Of a stretch of 64,000 nucleotides of DNA, positions 59,101-63,451 are shown in pieces (positions within the stretch are counted from its first letter, which is position 1; each line of letters begins with the position of its first letter). The notes under the pieces were generated by a model. That model was not told the origin of the DNA and did not search any database. It worked only from the letters and a program-made list of their open reading frames with translations. The translations under genes and the position numbers were made by a program. Origin of the DNA: Sorex araneus. Taxonomy: Eukaryota; Chordata; Mammalia; Eulipotyphla; Soricidae. The stretch covers positions 80,886,599 through 80,950,598 of the forward strand of contig NC_073306.1 in assembly GCF_027595985.1 (NCBI RefSeq). The letters are read 5' to 3'.

Positions 59101-62100
59101 TAAATAAAAGAGAACTTTCTAAGTTAAAAAATCCATATTATGATAATATAACCATTTACAAAAAGAAGTACTATAGTAAGGGAGCAACAAATGACCTAAG
59201 GAAACATAATTGTTGAATTGGTCAAGACTGAGCTTACCTGAGGTAGGGAACGGGGAGAAAGGGGTCCTTAGGACATTGGTAGAGGGCAGAGAGCACTCTA
59301 GTGGTGGGTATGGTGGTTGGGAAGATGAATACATGATAGTAATTAATAATATTTTACATCATAATACCTCAATAAAAAGGGGAGGTGAGAGATAAAGAAA
59401 GAATTTAGAAGATAACAAAAGCAATTTACTTCCATAATCTGAGGAGAGGAAAGGCAAGAAAAGCCACAAATAAAATCCACAACACCATAAACAATTGACA
59501 AAACTATTGTTGAGGAGCTGAATAGGGAGTTCAGGGGTCAGGAGTGTATGCATTGTATGTGCTGAGACCCAGATTTGATTCCCAATACGATACTGCCACC
59601 TACCTATTGCCAGGTATAGCCCTGGAGGACCCTGACCCCTGGCCATGCAAGGTCCAAGCAATTTCACATTCTTGGGGCCTTGAACAGAACTACCCAGGTC
59701 GGTTGGCCAAATTATCACCAGGAGTAGACCACAGGCCCCCTGAACATAGCTAGGAGGCCCCTCTACTCCCCAGAAAAAGGGGAAAAAAATTACCAAAAGA
59801 CAGTAATGGGGTGTGTGGGACCACATCCACCCATACTTAGAGATCATTCCTGCCAGAGCTCTGGGGACCATATGTGGTTCCCAGGATCAAACCTGGGTAA
59901 GCCGTGTTGGGTGCAAGGCAAGCACCCTACCCACTGTACTACTGAACCAGCCCCTAGACCAATCTTGATAGTTTTACCTTGCCAGAAAATTAAATTGCAT
60001 TCCATTTTAAACATTCATTTATCTATAACAGAATGTAGCACACGGCATATCACAAAGGCGATTCCCTGGGTATTAAGTCTAAACCTCACTATGCTTAATC
60101 ACCTAATCAAAAGACTTGTACAAATCTACAACTTAAATCTATTTCTCTACTGAGAACACATTTCTTGCCAATTGCTTCCTTCATCTTAAACTTAATATTT
60201 CCCCAAATAAATTTTCTTATCTCCCTTAAATGTTCTCCTTAAATTGCTTTTTCTTTTAGGATATATTGTACTCTCAAAGGCTTAAAATCCACTTTTGTAT
60301 CTCATTTTCATTCCCTACACTCAGTCTTTCCTATTCTACCCTTTTATAGTAGAATGCAGATTCTAACCAGAGGCACAGTAGAGTTTTAAAGCCAGGTTGT
60401 ACAGGTCTGAATTCTGGATGTCACATAAAAGCTGAGTTAATTTTGGGCAAGTCAACTCTTCTTCAGTGTCTATTTCTTTATTATAAAAATAAGTTTATAC
60501 TCTGAGAATGCAACTGAGAAGAATCAAGGTGTTGAAAACCATTATATTTGAGCCACATAGGTACCATTATCGCACATCAAAAATATATATATTTTAAAAA
60601 ATGTTCTAAAATATTTTTAAATGTTCTTTTAGAAATAATAATAATAAAGCATAGATCCACTCACTATTGCTTGGAGGGTCATGTGGTGCCAGGGATCAAA
60701 CACATGGTCAAGCACAAGTTAGGCATATGCTCTACCACTTTAACTATGTTCATAATGCCTAAAAAACATGTTTTTCAAGTTAAAAAGGAATCACTATCAA
60801 CTACTGACTAGAAATTCTGTAACTACGTGTGATTTAAAAGTTTTAAACCTCTTCTGAGTATTATCAAGATGCACTGACTATAGCCAAAGGCCAGCACAAG
60901 CAGACTGTAATATCCACGAATTACTATATAACTAAATAGTACAATTAATGAAAGGAGGTTGTGTACCTGGTTTTCCCTTGTATGAGAATACAAAGGCACA
61001 AAATTTGAGAGTGTTTATGTTCCAGGAAATAGTTGTCCCTGATTCCATAAACATTCCTATTATGGAGCATTTCTTAAGACTATGTATGCTTGCTTTGATT
61101 CTCTGCACACAAAATATTTTACCTTACATTTGAGTTTCCATAAACTTCTGGCTGAAGACAATTTGTTACACACCAAAACTTAATACCTAGTCCACTTGAT
61201 GCTGGTATTTCTCAAAATAAATTAATGACTCAAACAAAACTTTTGATCCCTACACCTGAAACCGCCGCTCCTCTAAAGTGTTTCACTAATACTTTAACAC
61301 TTAACTCATTTGTTCTGTGTCAGTATTGATAGTTATTAACATGCTTATTTCTCCTACCAAACTGCAAACACTTAAAGTATATGATTATTCCTACTTGCTT
61401 TCTTGTTTTCTAGTTTTCTACTATCAAAATTTAGATCAATTCTTTTTTTTTTTTTGCTTTTTGGGTCACACCTGGTGATGCACAGGGGTTACTCCTGGCT
61501 CTGCACTCAGGAATTACCCCTGGCCGTGCTCAGGGGACCATATGGGATGCTGGGATTTGAACCCGGGTCGGCCGCGTGCAAGGCAAACGCCCTACCCACT
61601 GTGCTATCTCTCCAGCCCCTAGATCAATTCTTAAATGTTTGGTTAATAAATACATGTATGAGTAACAGCATCAGGTGGCTCTTCTCTACTAAATACTAAA
61701 AAGTATATATGAAGACTATACTTACCTTATTTTTCTCATTTTGAATAATTTCTAATAGCTGGTCTATATGCCCTTCATCTATGCATTTTTGGCCTGCTAA
61801 CTGAAACAGGCCAAAATCTTCTTCTTTAAAGTCTTGCTCTTCTAGGATTTGCTGGTAAAAACAAAAACACATTTAGGCAAATAAAATCCAACAGTTACTT
61901 CATACAGGAGTTATCTGTTTAAGTTCTAGATAAGGTCTGTATCATCATATGAGTGAAAATTAGGATAAGCCTAATAAATACTTTAATGAAAGATGTTGAA
62001 ATCCACTGTGAGAAAAAAATTCTATGATAAGAATCTGTTAAAATTTTAGAAGTTTATTTACAAAAACCTAAAGTTTTAGTAAAAACTTATAAGTTTACAA

Positions 62101-62311
62101 AAAGTATGTCATGTGAATAATCCAATCTGCCTATATGCTATTTACTTACAGTCCAGAAAAGAAAAGGATTAAAGCAGCTAAACTGTTTGAGTGACAGCAA
62201 ATATAATTAAAAACAATCTGTGCCCTTCCCATATTTTCAAAGATATTAAGTAGGAAAGAAAACATCACTCACACATCTCTTTATTATGGACTGAAGTTCT
62301 TCCACAGCCAT
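26009..62311 (-). CDS. GLMN: GLMN (glomulin), whole coding span on the minus strand
   Basis: Eighteen coding exons, read right to left, join into 1797 nt (598 aa plus stop; human glomulin is 594 aa). All junction phases agree and no internal stop was met. The protein starts [13 protein letters not shown]. Recognisable blocks are [58 protein letters not shown] and a C-terminal [12 protein letters not shown]. From family knowledge, glomulin is a helical-repeat protein whose C-terminal half binds the RING protein RBX1 and blocks E2 docking, so it inhibits cullin-RING ligases. Human loss-of-function alleles cause glomuvenous malformations. The introns here are swollen by retroposons. The gene shares a CpG-island promoter with RPAP2 and converges on SPO16. 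Confidence 0.96.
26224..26306 (-). CDS. GLMN: GLMN exon 18, residues 533-560
   Basis: The minus-strand acceptor is ctttttag and the donor is AAG before gtagaa. The exon encodes [20 protein letters not shown] through MQLK. Length 83 nt. Confidence 0.92.
26384..26535 (-). mobile_element. tRNA-derived SINE, shortened
   Basis: Antisense: ggggctcacaccaagcagtt, gggctgggaattgaatctgg, actatcgctctggcacc. It lies in the GLMN intron next to exon 18. Confidence 0.82.
27022..27121 (+). mobile_element. tRNA-derived SINE fragment (3' half)
   Basis: caatagtgatccttgagtac, agcaaggctgggtgtggtcc. Confidence 0.6.
27223..27346 (-). CDS. GLMN: GLMN exon 17, residues 492-533
   Basis: The minus-strand acceptor is tctgaacag and the donor is CAAG before gttagt. 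The exon encodes [20 protein letters not shown] through NSQENNQ. Length 124 nt. Confidence 0.92.
27520..27692 (-). mobile_element. Old tRNA-derived SINE
   Basis: Antisense: ttgccggtggtgctcagagc, ggaccatatggaaaggcaga, gtagtatctctccagtc. Confidence 0.75.
27832..27906 (+). mobile_element. tRNA-derived SINE head only
   Basis: cctggagagatagcacaggg, ttaaggcacttgctttgtat. Confidence 0.5.
28600..29200 (+). mobile_element. Three degraded SINE fragments
   Basis: About 28600-28700 (ggaacaacttctaagcatag, ggttgtggcccaacac), 28765-28863 (ggctagagtgcatgttctgc) and 29072-29200 (aaccctggcaccatatgcca, gcagcactgctaggtg). All are too decayed for firm edges. Confidence 0.45.
29200..30520. other. GLMN: GLMN intron 16, few recognisable elements
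   Basis: Contains an ID-like tRNA fragment near 29360-29435 and a decayed GC-richer block at 29700-29850. Otherwise AT-rich. Confidence 0.4.
30528..30830 (-). mobile_element. Degraded SINEs (standard-like, then ID-like)
   Basis: 30528-30725 has ggggccacatagggtagtgc, aaggactgaattgcc and aagctatctcctcagcc. 30742-30830 has tggttgtactggggatcaaa and agcatgcaaggcataagttt. Confidence 0.5.
30900..31073 (-). mobile_element. tRNA-derived SINE with internal insertion
   Basis: Antisense: gggggtcatacccagcgatg, gatgctggggatcgaaacc, then an expanded segment with gagtggagggcattgagtgg, ending actatcattccagcccc. Confidence 0.85.
31370..31700 (-). mobile_element. LINE-1 3' UTR fragment (-)
   Basis: A poly(T) and aatcaccatgagatagttaa, then tttcagtcatacagtgatc and a C-rich block (ccaccccc) match the L1 3' UTR in antisense. 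Confidence 0.82.
31860..32102. repeat. Long inverted repeat, 57 bp arms, 129 bp spacer
   Basis: The left arm (31860-31916) starts ctttgtatcatgtattcctc. The right arm (32046-32102) is its reverse complement with two mismatches in 57. It lies in a GLMN intron. No terminal duplication was found around the pair. Confidence 0.9.
32426..33069 (+). mobile_element. Composite retroposon: unique 5' unit with an L1-type 3' UTR tail
   Basis: A duplication aaaaaataagag (32414-32425 and 33070-33081) brackets the whole segment. About 460 nt of non-repetitive, moderately GC-rich sequence starts gtgaggcccaga-like (tgaggcccag at 32426). It runs into an L1-type 3' UTR from about 32880 (cactggtgaagggatgag, then ctcatggtgattcaat) and an A-rich end. 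The 5' unit is not an L1 ORF I recognise. A 5'-truncated relative is at 54410-54626. Confidence 0.65.
33085..33213 (+). mobile_element. tRNA-derived SINE, partial
   Basis: catcacatatgatcccctaa, gcactgccaggagtgacccc, ccccactgggtatagcc. Confidence 0.65.
33236..33415 (+). mobile_element. tRNA-derived SINE
   Basis: agcaggctgaagagatagtc, cctgggttcgatccccaaca, gcgaggagtaagccctgagg, ccaggtatggcccagaaacc. Confidence 0.85.
33420..34030. other. GLMN: GLMN intron 16, 3' portion, nothing recognised
   Basis: AT-rich single-copy-looking DNA just left of exon 16, downstream of it in the minus-strand gene. Confidence 0.4.
34034..34097 (-). CDS. GLMN: GLMN exon 16, residues 470-491
   Basis: The minus-strand acceptor is cattaacag and the donor is CAA before gtaagt. 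The exon encodes [20 protein letters not shown]. Length 64 nt. Confidence 0.93.
34522..34678 (-). mobile_element. tRNA-derived SINE, internal deletion
   Basis: Antisense: T run, ggatcacacccagcgatgca; the ctctgcactcaggaattac segment is missing; ends attgctccagccc. Duplication aagaacttt at 34513-34521 and 34679-34687. Confidence 0.92.
34852..34961 (-). CDS. GLMN: GLMN exon 15, residues 434-470
   Basis: The minus-strand acceptor is gcttttcag and the donor is ATAG before gtgagg. The exon encodes [20 protein letters not shown] through DLLQNSD. Length 110 nt. Confidence 0.93.
35071..35175 (-). mobile_element. Old tRNA-derived SINE, shortened
   Basis: Antisense: ggattatacccaactgtgct, gagtgcaaggcatgtgccct, actatcattctagttc. 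Confidence 0.65.
35383..35632 (-). mobile_element. Long-type SINE, variant with extra middle block
   Basis: Antisense: cactgtcatcccgttgttca, caggtaccagtaacatctcc, an extra block (cagccctgaaattttagcag to ggaagctcttttcagggtca), then ttggcatattgaatacaaca and caggctctccgagaggc. The tRNA-like head is absent. It shares the head-less form with the chimera at 47078. Confidence 0.8.
35742..35910 (+). mobile_element. tRNA-derived SINE, young copy
   Basis: ggggccggagcgataacaca, ccgggttcgatccccggcat, gagcaccgccaggagtgatt. Perfect 15 bp duplication aaaatttgaaccagt at 35727-35741 and 35911-35925. Confidence 0.96.
36137..36260 (+). mobile_element. Old tRNA-derived SINE
   Basis: gtgcaagatcttaagtttga, attacatggctccccaagcc. 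Diverged. Confidence 0.45.
36337..36421 (-). CDS. GLMN: GLMN exon 14, residues 405-433
   Basis: The minus-strand acceptor is gctttttag and the donor is AAAG before gtaaga. The exon encodes [20 protein letters not shown] through DLSLK. Length 85 nt. Confidence 0.93.
36700..36882 (-). mobile_element. Old tRNA-derived SINE
   Basis: Antisense: gggcaatgcttagtgcttac, acatatgtggtaccaagcac, tattgtcttgccagcccc. Confidence 0.75.
37249..37322 (-). CDS. GLMN: GLMN exon 13, residues 381-405
   Basis: The minus-strand acceptor is ccatttcag and the donor is TTTAG before gtatgt. The exon encodes [20 protein letters not shown] through LF. Length 74 nt. Confidence 0.92.
37422..37463 (-). CDS. GLMN: GLMN exon 12 (42 nt), residues 367-380
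   Basis: The minus-strand acceptor is taattttcag and the donor is TTG before gtatgt. The exon encodes [14 protein letters not shown]. It is in phase at both ends. Confidence 0.91.
38040..38640 (-). pseudogene. PTRH2: PTRH2 (BIT1) processed pseudogene in a GLMN intron
   Basis: In minus-strand sense a PTRH2-like frame runs from ATG at 38603-38605 to TAG at 38110-38112, with AATAAA-type sequence and an A-rich end on the left. Recognisable stretches are [19 protein letters not shown] and SLIQDAG-like residues, ending near DLIDKVT and LY. The span is about 496 nt against 540 in the parent. It has frameshifts, a stop soon after the N-terminal membrane segment, and a deletion removing most of the GKGKVAAQCSHAAVS catalytic-core segment. 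It is not expected to make a working peptidyl-tRNA hydrolase. Confidence 0.88.
38984..39073 (-). CDS. GLMN: GLMN exon 11, residues 337-366
   Basis: The minus-strand acceptor is cttaatctag and the donor is CAG before gtaagt. The exon encodes [20 protein letters not shown] through SFLTVPQ. Length 90 nt. Confidence 0.93.
39129..39387 (-). mobile_element. Long-type tRNA-headed SINE
   Basis: Antisense: atcatctcgttgttcatcga, tttttggcatatcgaataca, cgggctctccgagagggaca, then the full tRNA-like head ending tatcactctagtcc. Duplication tgttgacat at 39120-39128 and 39388-39396. Confidence 0.92.
39443..39473 (-). CDS. GLMN: GLMN micro-exon 10 (31 nt), residues 326-336
   Basis: The minus-strand acceptor is ctcttccag and the donor is CTTG before gtaagc. 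The exon encodes [10 protein letters not shown] after the split Arg codon. It is the shortest coding exon of the gene and is needed to keep the frame. Confidence 0.92.
39612..39773 (-). mobile_element. tRNA-derived SINE, diverged
   Basis: Antisense: ggttaacccagctgtgctca, tgaacccaagtcagctgtat, aatatctctccagttc. Confidence 0.75.
39780..40858. other. GLMN: GLMN intron 9, nothing recognised
   Basis: AT-rich intronic DNA between SINE and L1 insertions. Confidence 0.4.
40874..41041 (-). mobile_element. LINE-1 3' UTR, extreme 5' truncation (-)
   Basis: A perfect 15 bp duplication gtttactaatatctt (40859-40873 and 41042-41056) flanks a 168 bp L1 3' UTR in antisense. It contains an (atcc)n run at about 40962-40987. 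Confidence 0.88.
41248..41301 (-). CDS. GLMN: GLMN exon 9, residues 308-326
   Basis: The minus-strand acceptor is tctattttag and the donor is AAAG before gtaaga. The exon encodes [17 protein letters not shown] between split Ser and Arg codons. Length 54 nt. Confidence 0.93.
41638..41738 (-). mobile_element. SINE fragment with repeated head end
   Basis: Antisense: tatgggatgctgggaatcga, acgtgcaaggcaaacaccct, tgtgctatcgctc, then a second cccactgtactattgctcca. The tRNA 5' end is partly duplicated. No tail is present. Confidence 0.75.
42138..42470 (-). mobile_element. LINE-1 3' UTR fragment (-)
   Basis: Antisense L1 3' end: ttattgaatcactgtgagat, tcatacagtattccaacacc, ccagtgtacatttccc, and an expanded CT-rich block at 42296-42370. 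Confidence 0.8.
42898..43085 (-). CDS. GLMN: GLMN exon 8, residues 246-308
   Basis: The minus-strand acceptor is catttccag and the donor is TTCAG before gtagga. The exon encodes [20 protein letters not shown] through IHQLPMVF and carries an acidic EFEEEED stretch. Length 188 nt. Confidence 0.95.
43090..44260. other. GLMN: GLMN intron 7, nothing recognised
   Basis: AT-rich intronic DNA. The run catgctatatatatatat at about 43700 is a small AT microsatellite. Confidence 0.4.
44274..44450 (-). mobile_element. tRNA-derived SINE, young copy
   Basis: Antisense: gggtcacacccggcgatgca to gctatcactccagcccc. Duplication ctctttctgctttt at 44260-44273 and 44451-44464. Confidence 0.95.
44638..44746 (+). 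mobile_element. tRNA-derived SINE truncated at its 3' half with its own A tail
   Basis: ggctggagcaatagcacagt, ccgggttagattcccagcat; stops at gtcccctgagca followed by an A-rich run. Duplication aaaaatacatttatg at 44623-44637 and 44747-44761. Confidence 0.92.
44765..45845. other. GLMN: GLMN intron 7, nothing recognised
   Basis: Pyrimidine-rich stretches near 45290-45420. No repeat family was identified. Confidence 0.35.
45849..46010 (-). mobile_element. tRNA-derived SINE with (GTT)n tail
   Basis: Antisense: ttttttgttgttgttgttgt, cacacacagcagtactcagt, ccatgcaaagcaagcaccca, attgttccgactcc. Confidence 0.8.
46100..46400 (-). mobile_element. Old LINE-1 3' end (-)
   Basis: This resembles the 15295-15640 copy: aattccaacaccaaaccaat, caccagtgtccccatctccc. 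It is diverged. Confidence 0.5.
46823..46890 (+). mobile_element. ID-like tRNA SINE fragment
   Basis: tggagatctggctcaatgat, aagagcacatgcttgagg, then an A-rich end. A tRNA-like head without the standard SINE body. Confidence 0.45.
47078..47541 (-). mobile_element. Chimeric retroposon: SINE body fused to a VAV3 exon 1/intron 1 fragment
   Basis: In minus-strand sense the left part (47078 to about 47330) is the body of the long SINE type, missing its tRNA-like head. The right part (about 47331-47541) is unrelated to the SINE. Its 5' end (47459-47541) encodes [19 protein letters not shown] and then INLRSQMSQ, matching the end of VAV3 exon 1 (CH domain). After MSQ the frame leaves the VAV3 protein at a GT (gtgctg), as expected for unspliced intron 1. 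The VAV3 call is from memory of the protein. See the finding. Confidence 0.65.
47819..47921 (-). CDS. GLMN: GLMN exon 7, residues 211-245
   Basis: The minus-strand acceptor is cttatctcag and the donor is ATA before gtaagt. The exon encodes [20 protein letters not shown] through FASEII. Length 103 nt. Confidence 0.93.
48241..48610 (-). mobile_element. LINE-1 3' end (-) with a 3' transduction
   Basis: A perfect 18 bp duplication gaaattcactatttcttt (48223-48240 and 48611-48628) brackets 370 bp. The right part (about 48390-48610) is L1 3' UTR in antisense. The left part (48241-48362) is unrelated sequence ending in its own T run, as expected when transcription ran past the L1 polyadenylation site. 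Confidence 0.8.
49351..49660 (-). mobile_element. Degraded tRNA-derived SINEs
   Basis: Antisense 49351-49500: ggggccacatccagcagtgc, gggatcatatgtggtgctgg. A second decayed copy may cover about 49540-49660 (gctcagggtctgtgcagggc, tgggaatcaaactgg). Confidence 0.65.
49992..50232 (-). CDS. GLMN: GLMN exon 6 (largest), residues 131-211
   Basis: The minus-strand acceptor is ctggtctag and the donor is AAATT before gtaagt. The exon encodes [20 protein letters not shown], then DDYGLCQCC, then [15 protein letters not shown]. Length 241 nt. Confidence 0.95.
50840..51024 (-). mobile_element. tRNA-derived SINE, young copy
   Basis: Antisense: long T run, gggtcacacccggcgatgca to gctatcactccagcccc. Duplication acacattcac at 50830-50839 and 51025-51034. 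Confidence 0.95.
51090..52395 (+). mobile_element. LINE-1, 5'-truncated (+), with internal deletion
   Basis: Plus-sense ORF2 landmarks are accttccctaacttcaaac, gataagggagcaagaaatat, aagtggtgctggaaaaactg, tatgaccccacaataccact and gtgcccgagaacagacaact. The 3' UTR ends ctcatggtgaatcaataaaa near 52380. Near 51540 the sequence jumps from aacaaatgggaccc to ttgttcactgctggtggg, a deletion relative to other L1s. Confidence 0.88.
52685..52855 (+). mobile_element. tRNA-derived SINE, standard type
   Basis: gggctagagttgtagcacag, cctgggttcaattcccagca, gagcaccaccaggagtcatt, gggtgtgacccaaaaagc. Confidence 0.93.
52942..53110 (+). mobile_element. tRNA-derived SINE, diverged
   Basis: agccagagcaatagtacagt, atggattcaatcccctgcac, cgcaccaccaggagttatat. 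Confidence 0.82.
53322..53540 (+). mobile_element. LINE-1 3' UTR (+) with a short 3' transduction
   Basis: The duplication ttagctatta (53312-53321 and 53541-53550) brackets the insert. The L1 3' UTR is 53322 to about 53481. It is followed by about 50 bp of unrelated sequence (gtatgactatagtagact onward) and a second A run before the duplication. Confidence 0.7.
53566..53674 (-). CDS. GLMN: GLMN exon 5, residues 95-130
   Basis: The minus-strand acceptor is tttttatag and the donor is AACAG before gtaagg. The exon encodes [20 protein letters not shown] through LQPLQT. Length 109 nt. Confidence 0.93.
54216..54390 (-). mobile_element. tRNA-derived SINE
   Basis: Antisense: gggtcacacccagtgatgca to actattgctccagccc. 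Duplication tcttaa(c/t)catctttttt at 54199-54215 and 54391-54407. Confidence 0.93.
54410..54626 (-). mobile_element. 5'-truncated relative of the 32426-33069 composite (-)
   Basis: The antisense sequence is an L1-type 3' UTR (aatcaccttgtggaaagtta, ccatcccttcaccagtgcac, caccaccaagaatcac). It continues at its 5' side into sequence like the 32.85 kb junction region (attaaaagtaaagtgaaagt in sense). It is followed at 54642 by a SINE. Confidence 0.6.
54642..54816 (-). mobile_element. tRNA-derived SINE, young copy
   Basis: Antisense: gggtcacacccagcgatgct to gctatcgctccggcccc. Duplication ttaatcatcattttt at 54627-54641 and 54817-54831. Confidence 0.95.
54835..55420. other. GLMN: GLMN intron 4, nothing recognised
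   Basis: Single-copy-looking intronic DNA up to exon 4. Confidence 0.4.
55422..55538 (-). CDS. GLMN: GLMN exon 4, residues 56-94
   Basis: The minus-strand acceptor is gttttacag and the donor is AAG before gtaagt. The exon encodes [20 protein letters not shown] through LDLLVK and contains a run of Lys codons. Length 117 nt. Confidence 0.93.
55540..56055. other. GLMN: GLMN intron 3, pyrimidine-rich block
   Basis: A C/T-rich stretch with several short open frames. It may be an old L2-like remnant, but I cannot confirm this. Confidence 0.3.
56078..56265 (-). mobile_element. tRNA-derived SINE, young copy
   Basis: Antisense: gggtcacacctggcgatgca to gctattgctccagcccc. Perfect duplication aaaaaatcacaaaacttta at 56059-56077 and 56266-56284. 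Confidence 0.96.
56703..57263 (+). mobile_element. SVA-like composite: 24-26 bp VNTR plus L1 3' UTR
   Basis: A perfect 19 bp duplication aaaaatatggctcatgaca lies at 56684-56702 and 57264-57282. Inside are about eight and a half tandem units (56705-56923), a short linker, an L1 3' UTR (about 56960-57245) and an A-rich tail. The insertion landed in an older L1 body. Confidence 0.75.
56705..56923. repeat. Minisatellite, unit of 24-26 bp, about 8.5 copies
   Basis: Units follow the pattern cctgtgtaacctcagagag then ccagc(a). They vary mainly at tgt/gag/tgc near the start and at ctcag/ctccg. Copies differ by 1-3 bases from each other. The last unit is partial (ccggcacaacctt). Confidence 0.9.
57406..57566 (+). 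mobile_element. tRNA-derived SINE inside old L1
   Basis: agccaggccaaagtgataat, cccaggtttaatccccagca, tgtcaggagtgatccctgac, gggtatgtccccaaaacc. Confidence 0.85.
58778..58957 (+). mobile_element. tRNA-derived SINE inside old L1
   Basis: tgggctggagagatagtata, ctggcttcaatctccagcat, gtactaccaggagtgttatt. Perfect duplication aaatctccataaaat at 58763-58777 and 58958-58972. Confidence 0.92.
59800..59957 (-). mobile_element. Old tRNA-derived SINE
   Basis: Antisense: gtgtgggaccacatccaccc, ggaccatatgtggttcccag, gtactactgaaccagcccc. Confidence 0.78.
59960..61430. other. GLMN: GLMN intron 3, little recognised
   Basis: AT-rich. A decayed ID-like tRNA fragment (ggatcaaacacatggtcaag) is near 60690. Confidence 0.4.
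61445..61619 (-). mobile_element. tRNA-derived SINE, young copy
   Basis: Antisense: gggtcacacctggtgatgca to gctatctctccagcccc. Duplication tagatcaattctt at 61432-61444 and 61620-61632. Confidence 0.95.
61726..61851 (-). CDS. GLMN: GLMN exon 3, residues 14-55
   Basis: The minus-strand acceptor is tttttaccag and the donor is AAG before gtaagt. The exon encodes [20 protein letters not shown] through IIQNEKNK. Length 126 nt. Confidence 0.94.
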
Positions 62312-62345
62312 TCCTTGGTTATTTTTCTTAGTTTTGATGCTCGAG
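62273..62345 (-). CDS. GLMN: GLMN exon 2 (first coding; ATG at 62309-62311)
   Basis: The minus-strand acceptor is gttaattccag. About 34 nt of 5' UTR precede ATG at 62309-62311. The exon encodes [13 protein letters not shown] and ends TGT before gtgagt. The start is chosen because it matches the family's N terminus and has G at -3 and G at +4. Confidence 0.93.
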
Positions 62346-63201
62346 CTGGAATTAACTAATACAACATACACTTGTTAGCAACTGTCAGTAATGTACTTCA
62401 TTCTGTATTTCATTCTTATTCTTAATTGATAGTCGAGTATGGTTGTCTTTCATTCTGATTCTTGATAAAGAACAAACATGAGATGTTTTCAAGCAGAATT
62501 GTCATTACTATGGGTTAGTATGTTAACCTACAAAAATAAGCATCCATTGGGGGAGGGGCGGAAACCTCAGGTTGCACGTCTTAAGTTTTCTAGGGGCTGA
62601 TAGTTTTGATAGTTTCTGAAGCTACTTGGCAGCACAAACCATGGCTCCTGATGAGTTTTTCAAACGCTGACATATTCGGAGGCCCTGAAATCAGTTCTAA
62701 CCATCAGATTTTAGAAATAGCTCTCACGTCCCACCGAACAAAAACTGGGGCGCAGCACAGCTCCCCACTCCTCGCCCCCCGCCGGGGCGTGGCGCGTTCG
62801 CTCGAGCGCGCCCACCCCCACGGCGAGGGTGGGTATTGGGGGAGGTGGGCGTCACTGCCGCGGCAAGGAAAGCAGGTCCCCCAACCTTGGCGAGGGGCGT
62901 AGGGACGCGGTGAGTGCGGGGAGGTGGGGGGTGGGGGGCGGCGTTTCCCGCAGCGCCAGCCCCGGCGCCAGGGCACGGGCCGGCCGGGTCTTCGCCAAGC
63001 CGCGCTCTGGGGCGGATCAAACAGCGGCGCGCGTGCGGGCGGCATCCCCAGGAAGCCATTTCTCCCGGGCGCTGCACGGCCTCGGCGTTCGGGGGGAAGG
63101 GGACCACCACCGTGCGGGGAGCCTGCAGCCCGCCGTGTGGCTCATAGCCCACCGCTAGTTCCCCACCGCCACACGACCTCCCGGTAGGCGCGTGCACTCA
63201 C

Positions 63202-63340
63202 CCGCCGGGCCGCTCGCCCCTCTCGGCGATCTCCACCTCCTCGGGCCGCGCAGGCTCAACCCCTGACCCCGCCCCCCGCTGAGGCCCCGCCCCCGCGCTC
63301 AGGCCCCGCCCTGCGCACGCCGGCGGGGGCGGGGCCTCCG
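63202..63340 (-). other. GLMN: GLMN exon 1 (5' non-coding), 5' limit approximate
   Basis: On the minus strand the sequence CCCGGCGG is followed by gtgagtgcac, a strong donor inside the CpG island. It would splice to the acceptor at 62345/62346. The transcription start is not visible, so the right-hand boundary is an estimate. Confidence 0.65.
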
Positions 63341-63381
63341 CGAGAGACGCCGGGGGCCTGCGGCGCCCTGACGACACGAGC

Positions 63382-63451
63382 ATGGCTGACGGCGTCCGGC
63401 CGCGGGCGTCAACGCGCGGGAGTCGGCTTCCCCGCGGCTCCCGGAACGCAG
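63382..63451 (+). CDS. RPAP2: RPAP2 exon 1 (partial gene; continues past the window)
   Basis: ATG at 63382-63384 has A at -3 and G at +4. The frame reads MADGVRPRASTRGSRLPRGS, then RNA, and ends in a G before the donor gtagga. The start MAD, the Arg/Ser-rich composition and the divergent position next to GLMN fit RPAP2. From family knowledge RPAP2 (Rtr1-like) is an RNA polymerase II CTD Ser5 phosphatase and assembly factor. The rest of the gene lies to the right of the window, so identity rests mainly on synteny and the first residues. Confidence 0.75.

Larger units (their letters stand above)
56400..59300 (+). mobile_element. Ancient LINE-1 body (ORF1 end to ORF2 start), interrupted
   Basis: Decayed plus-sense L1 landmarks include ctctatccagcaagattatt (ORF1 C-terminal region), cggtggccatgcttatataa, aacaaggaaacactgg, agtgcacataggacattctc and catgctgggtcatgaaac (ORF2 endonuclease region). 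It is broken by the composite at 56703 and SINEs at 57406 and 58778. Edges are approximate and no frame is open. Confidence 0.6.
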
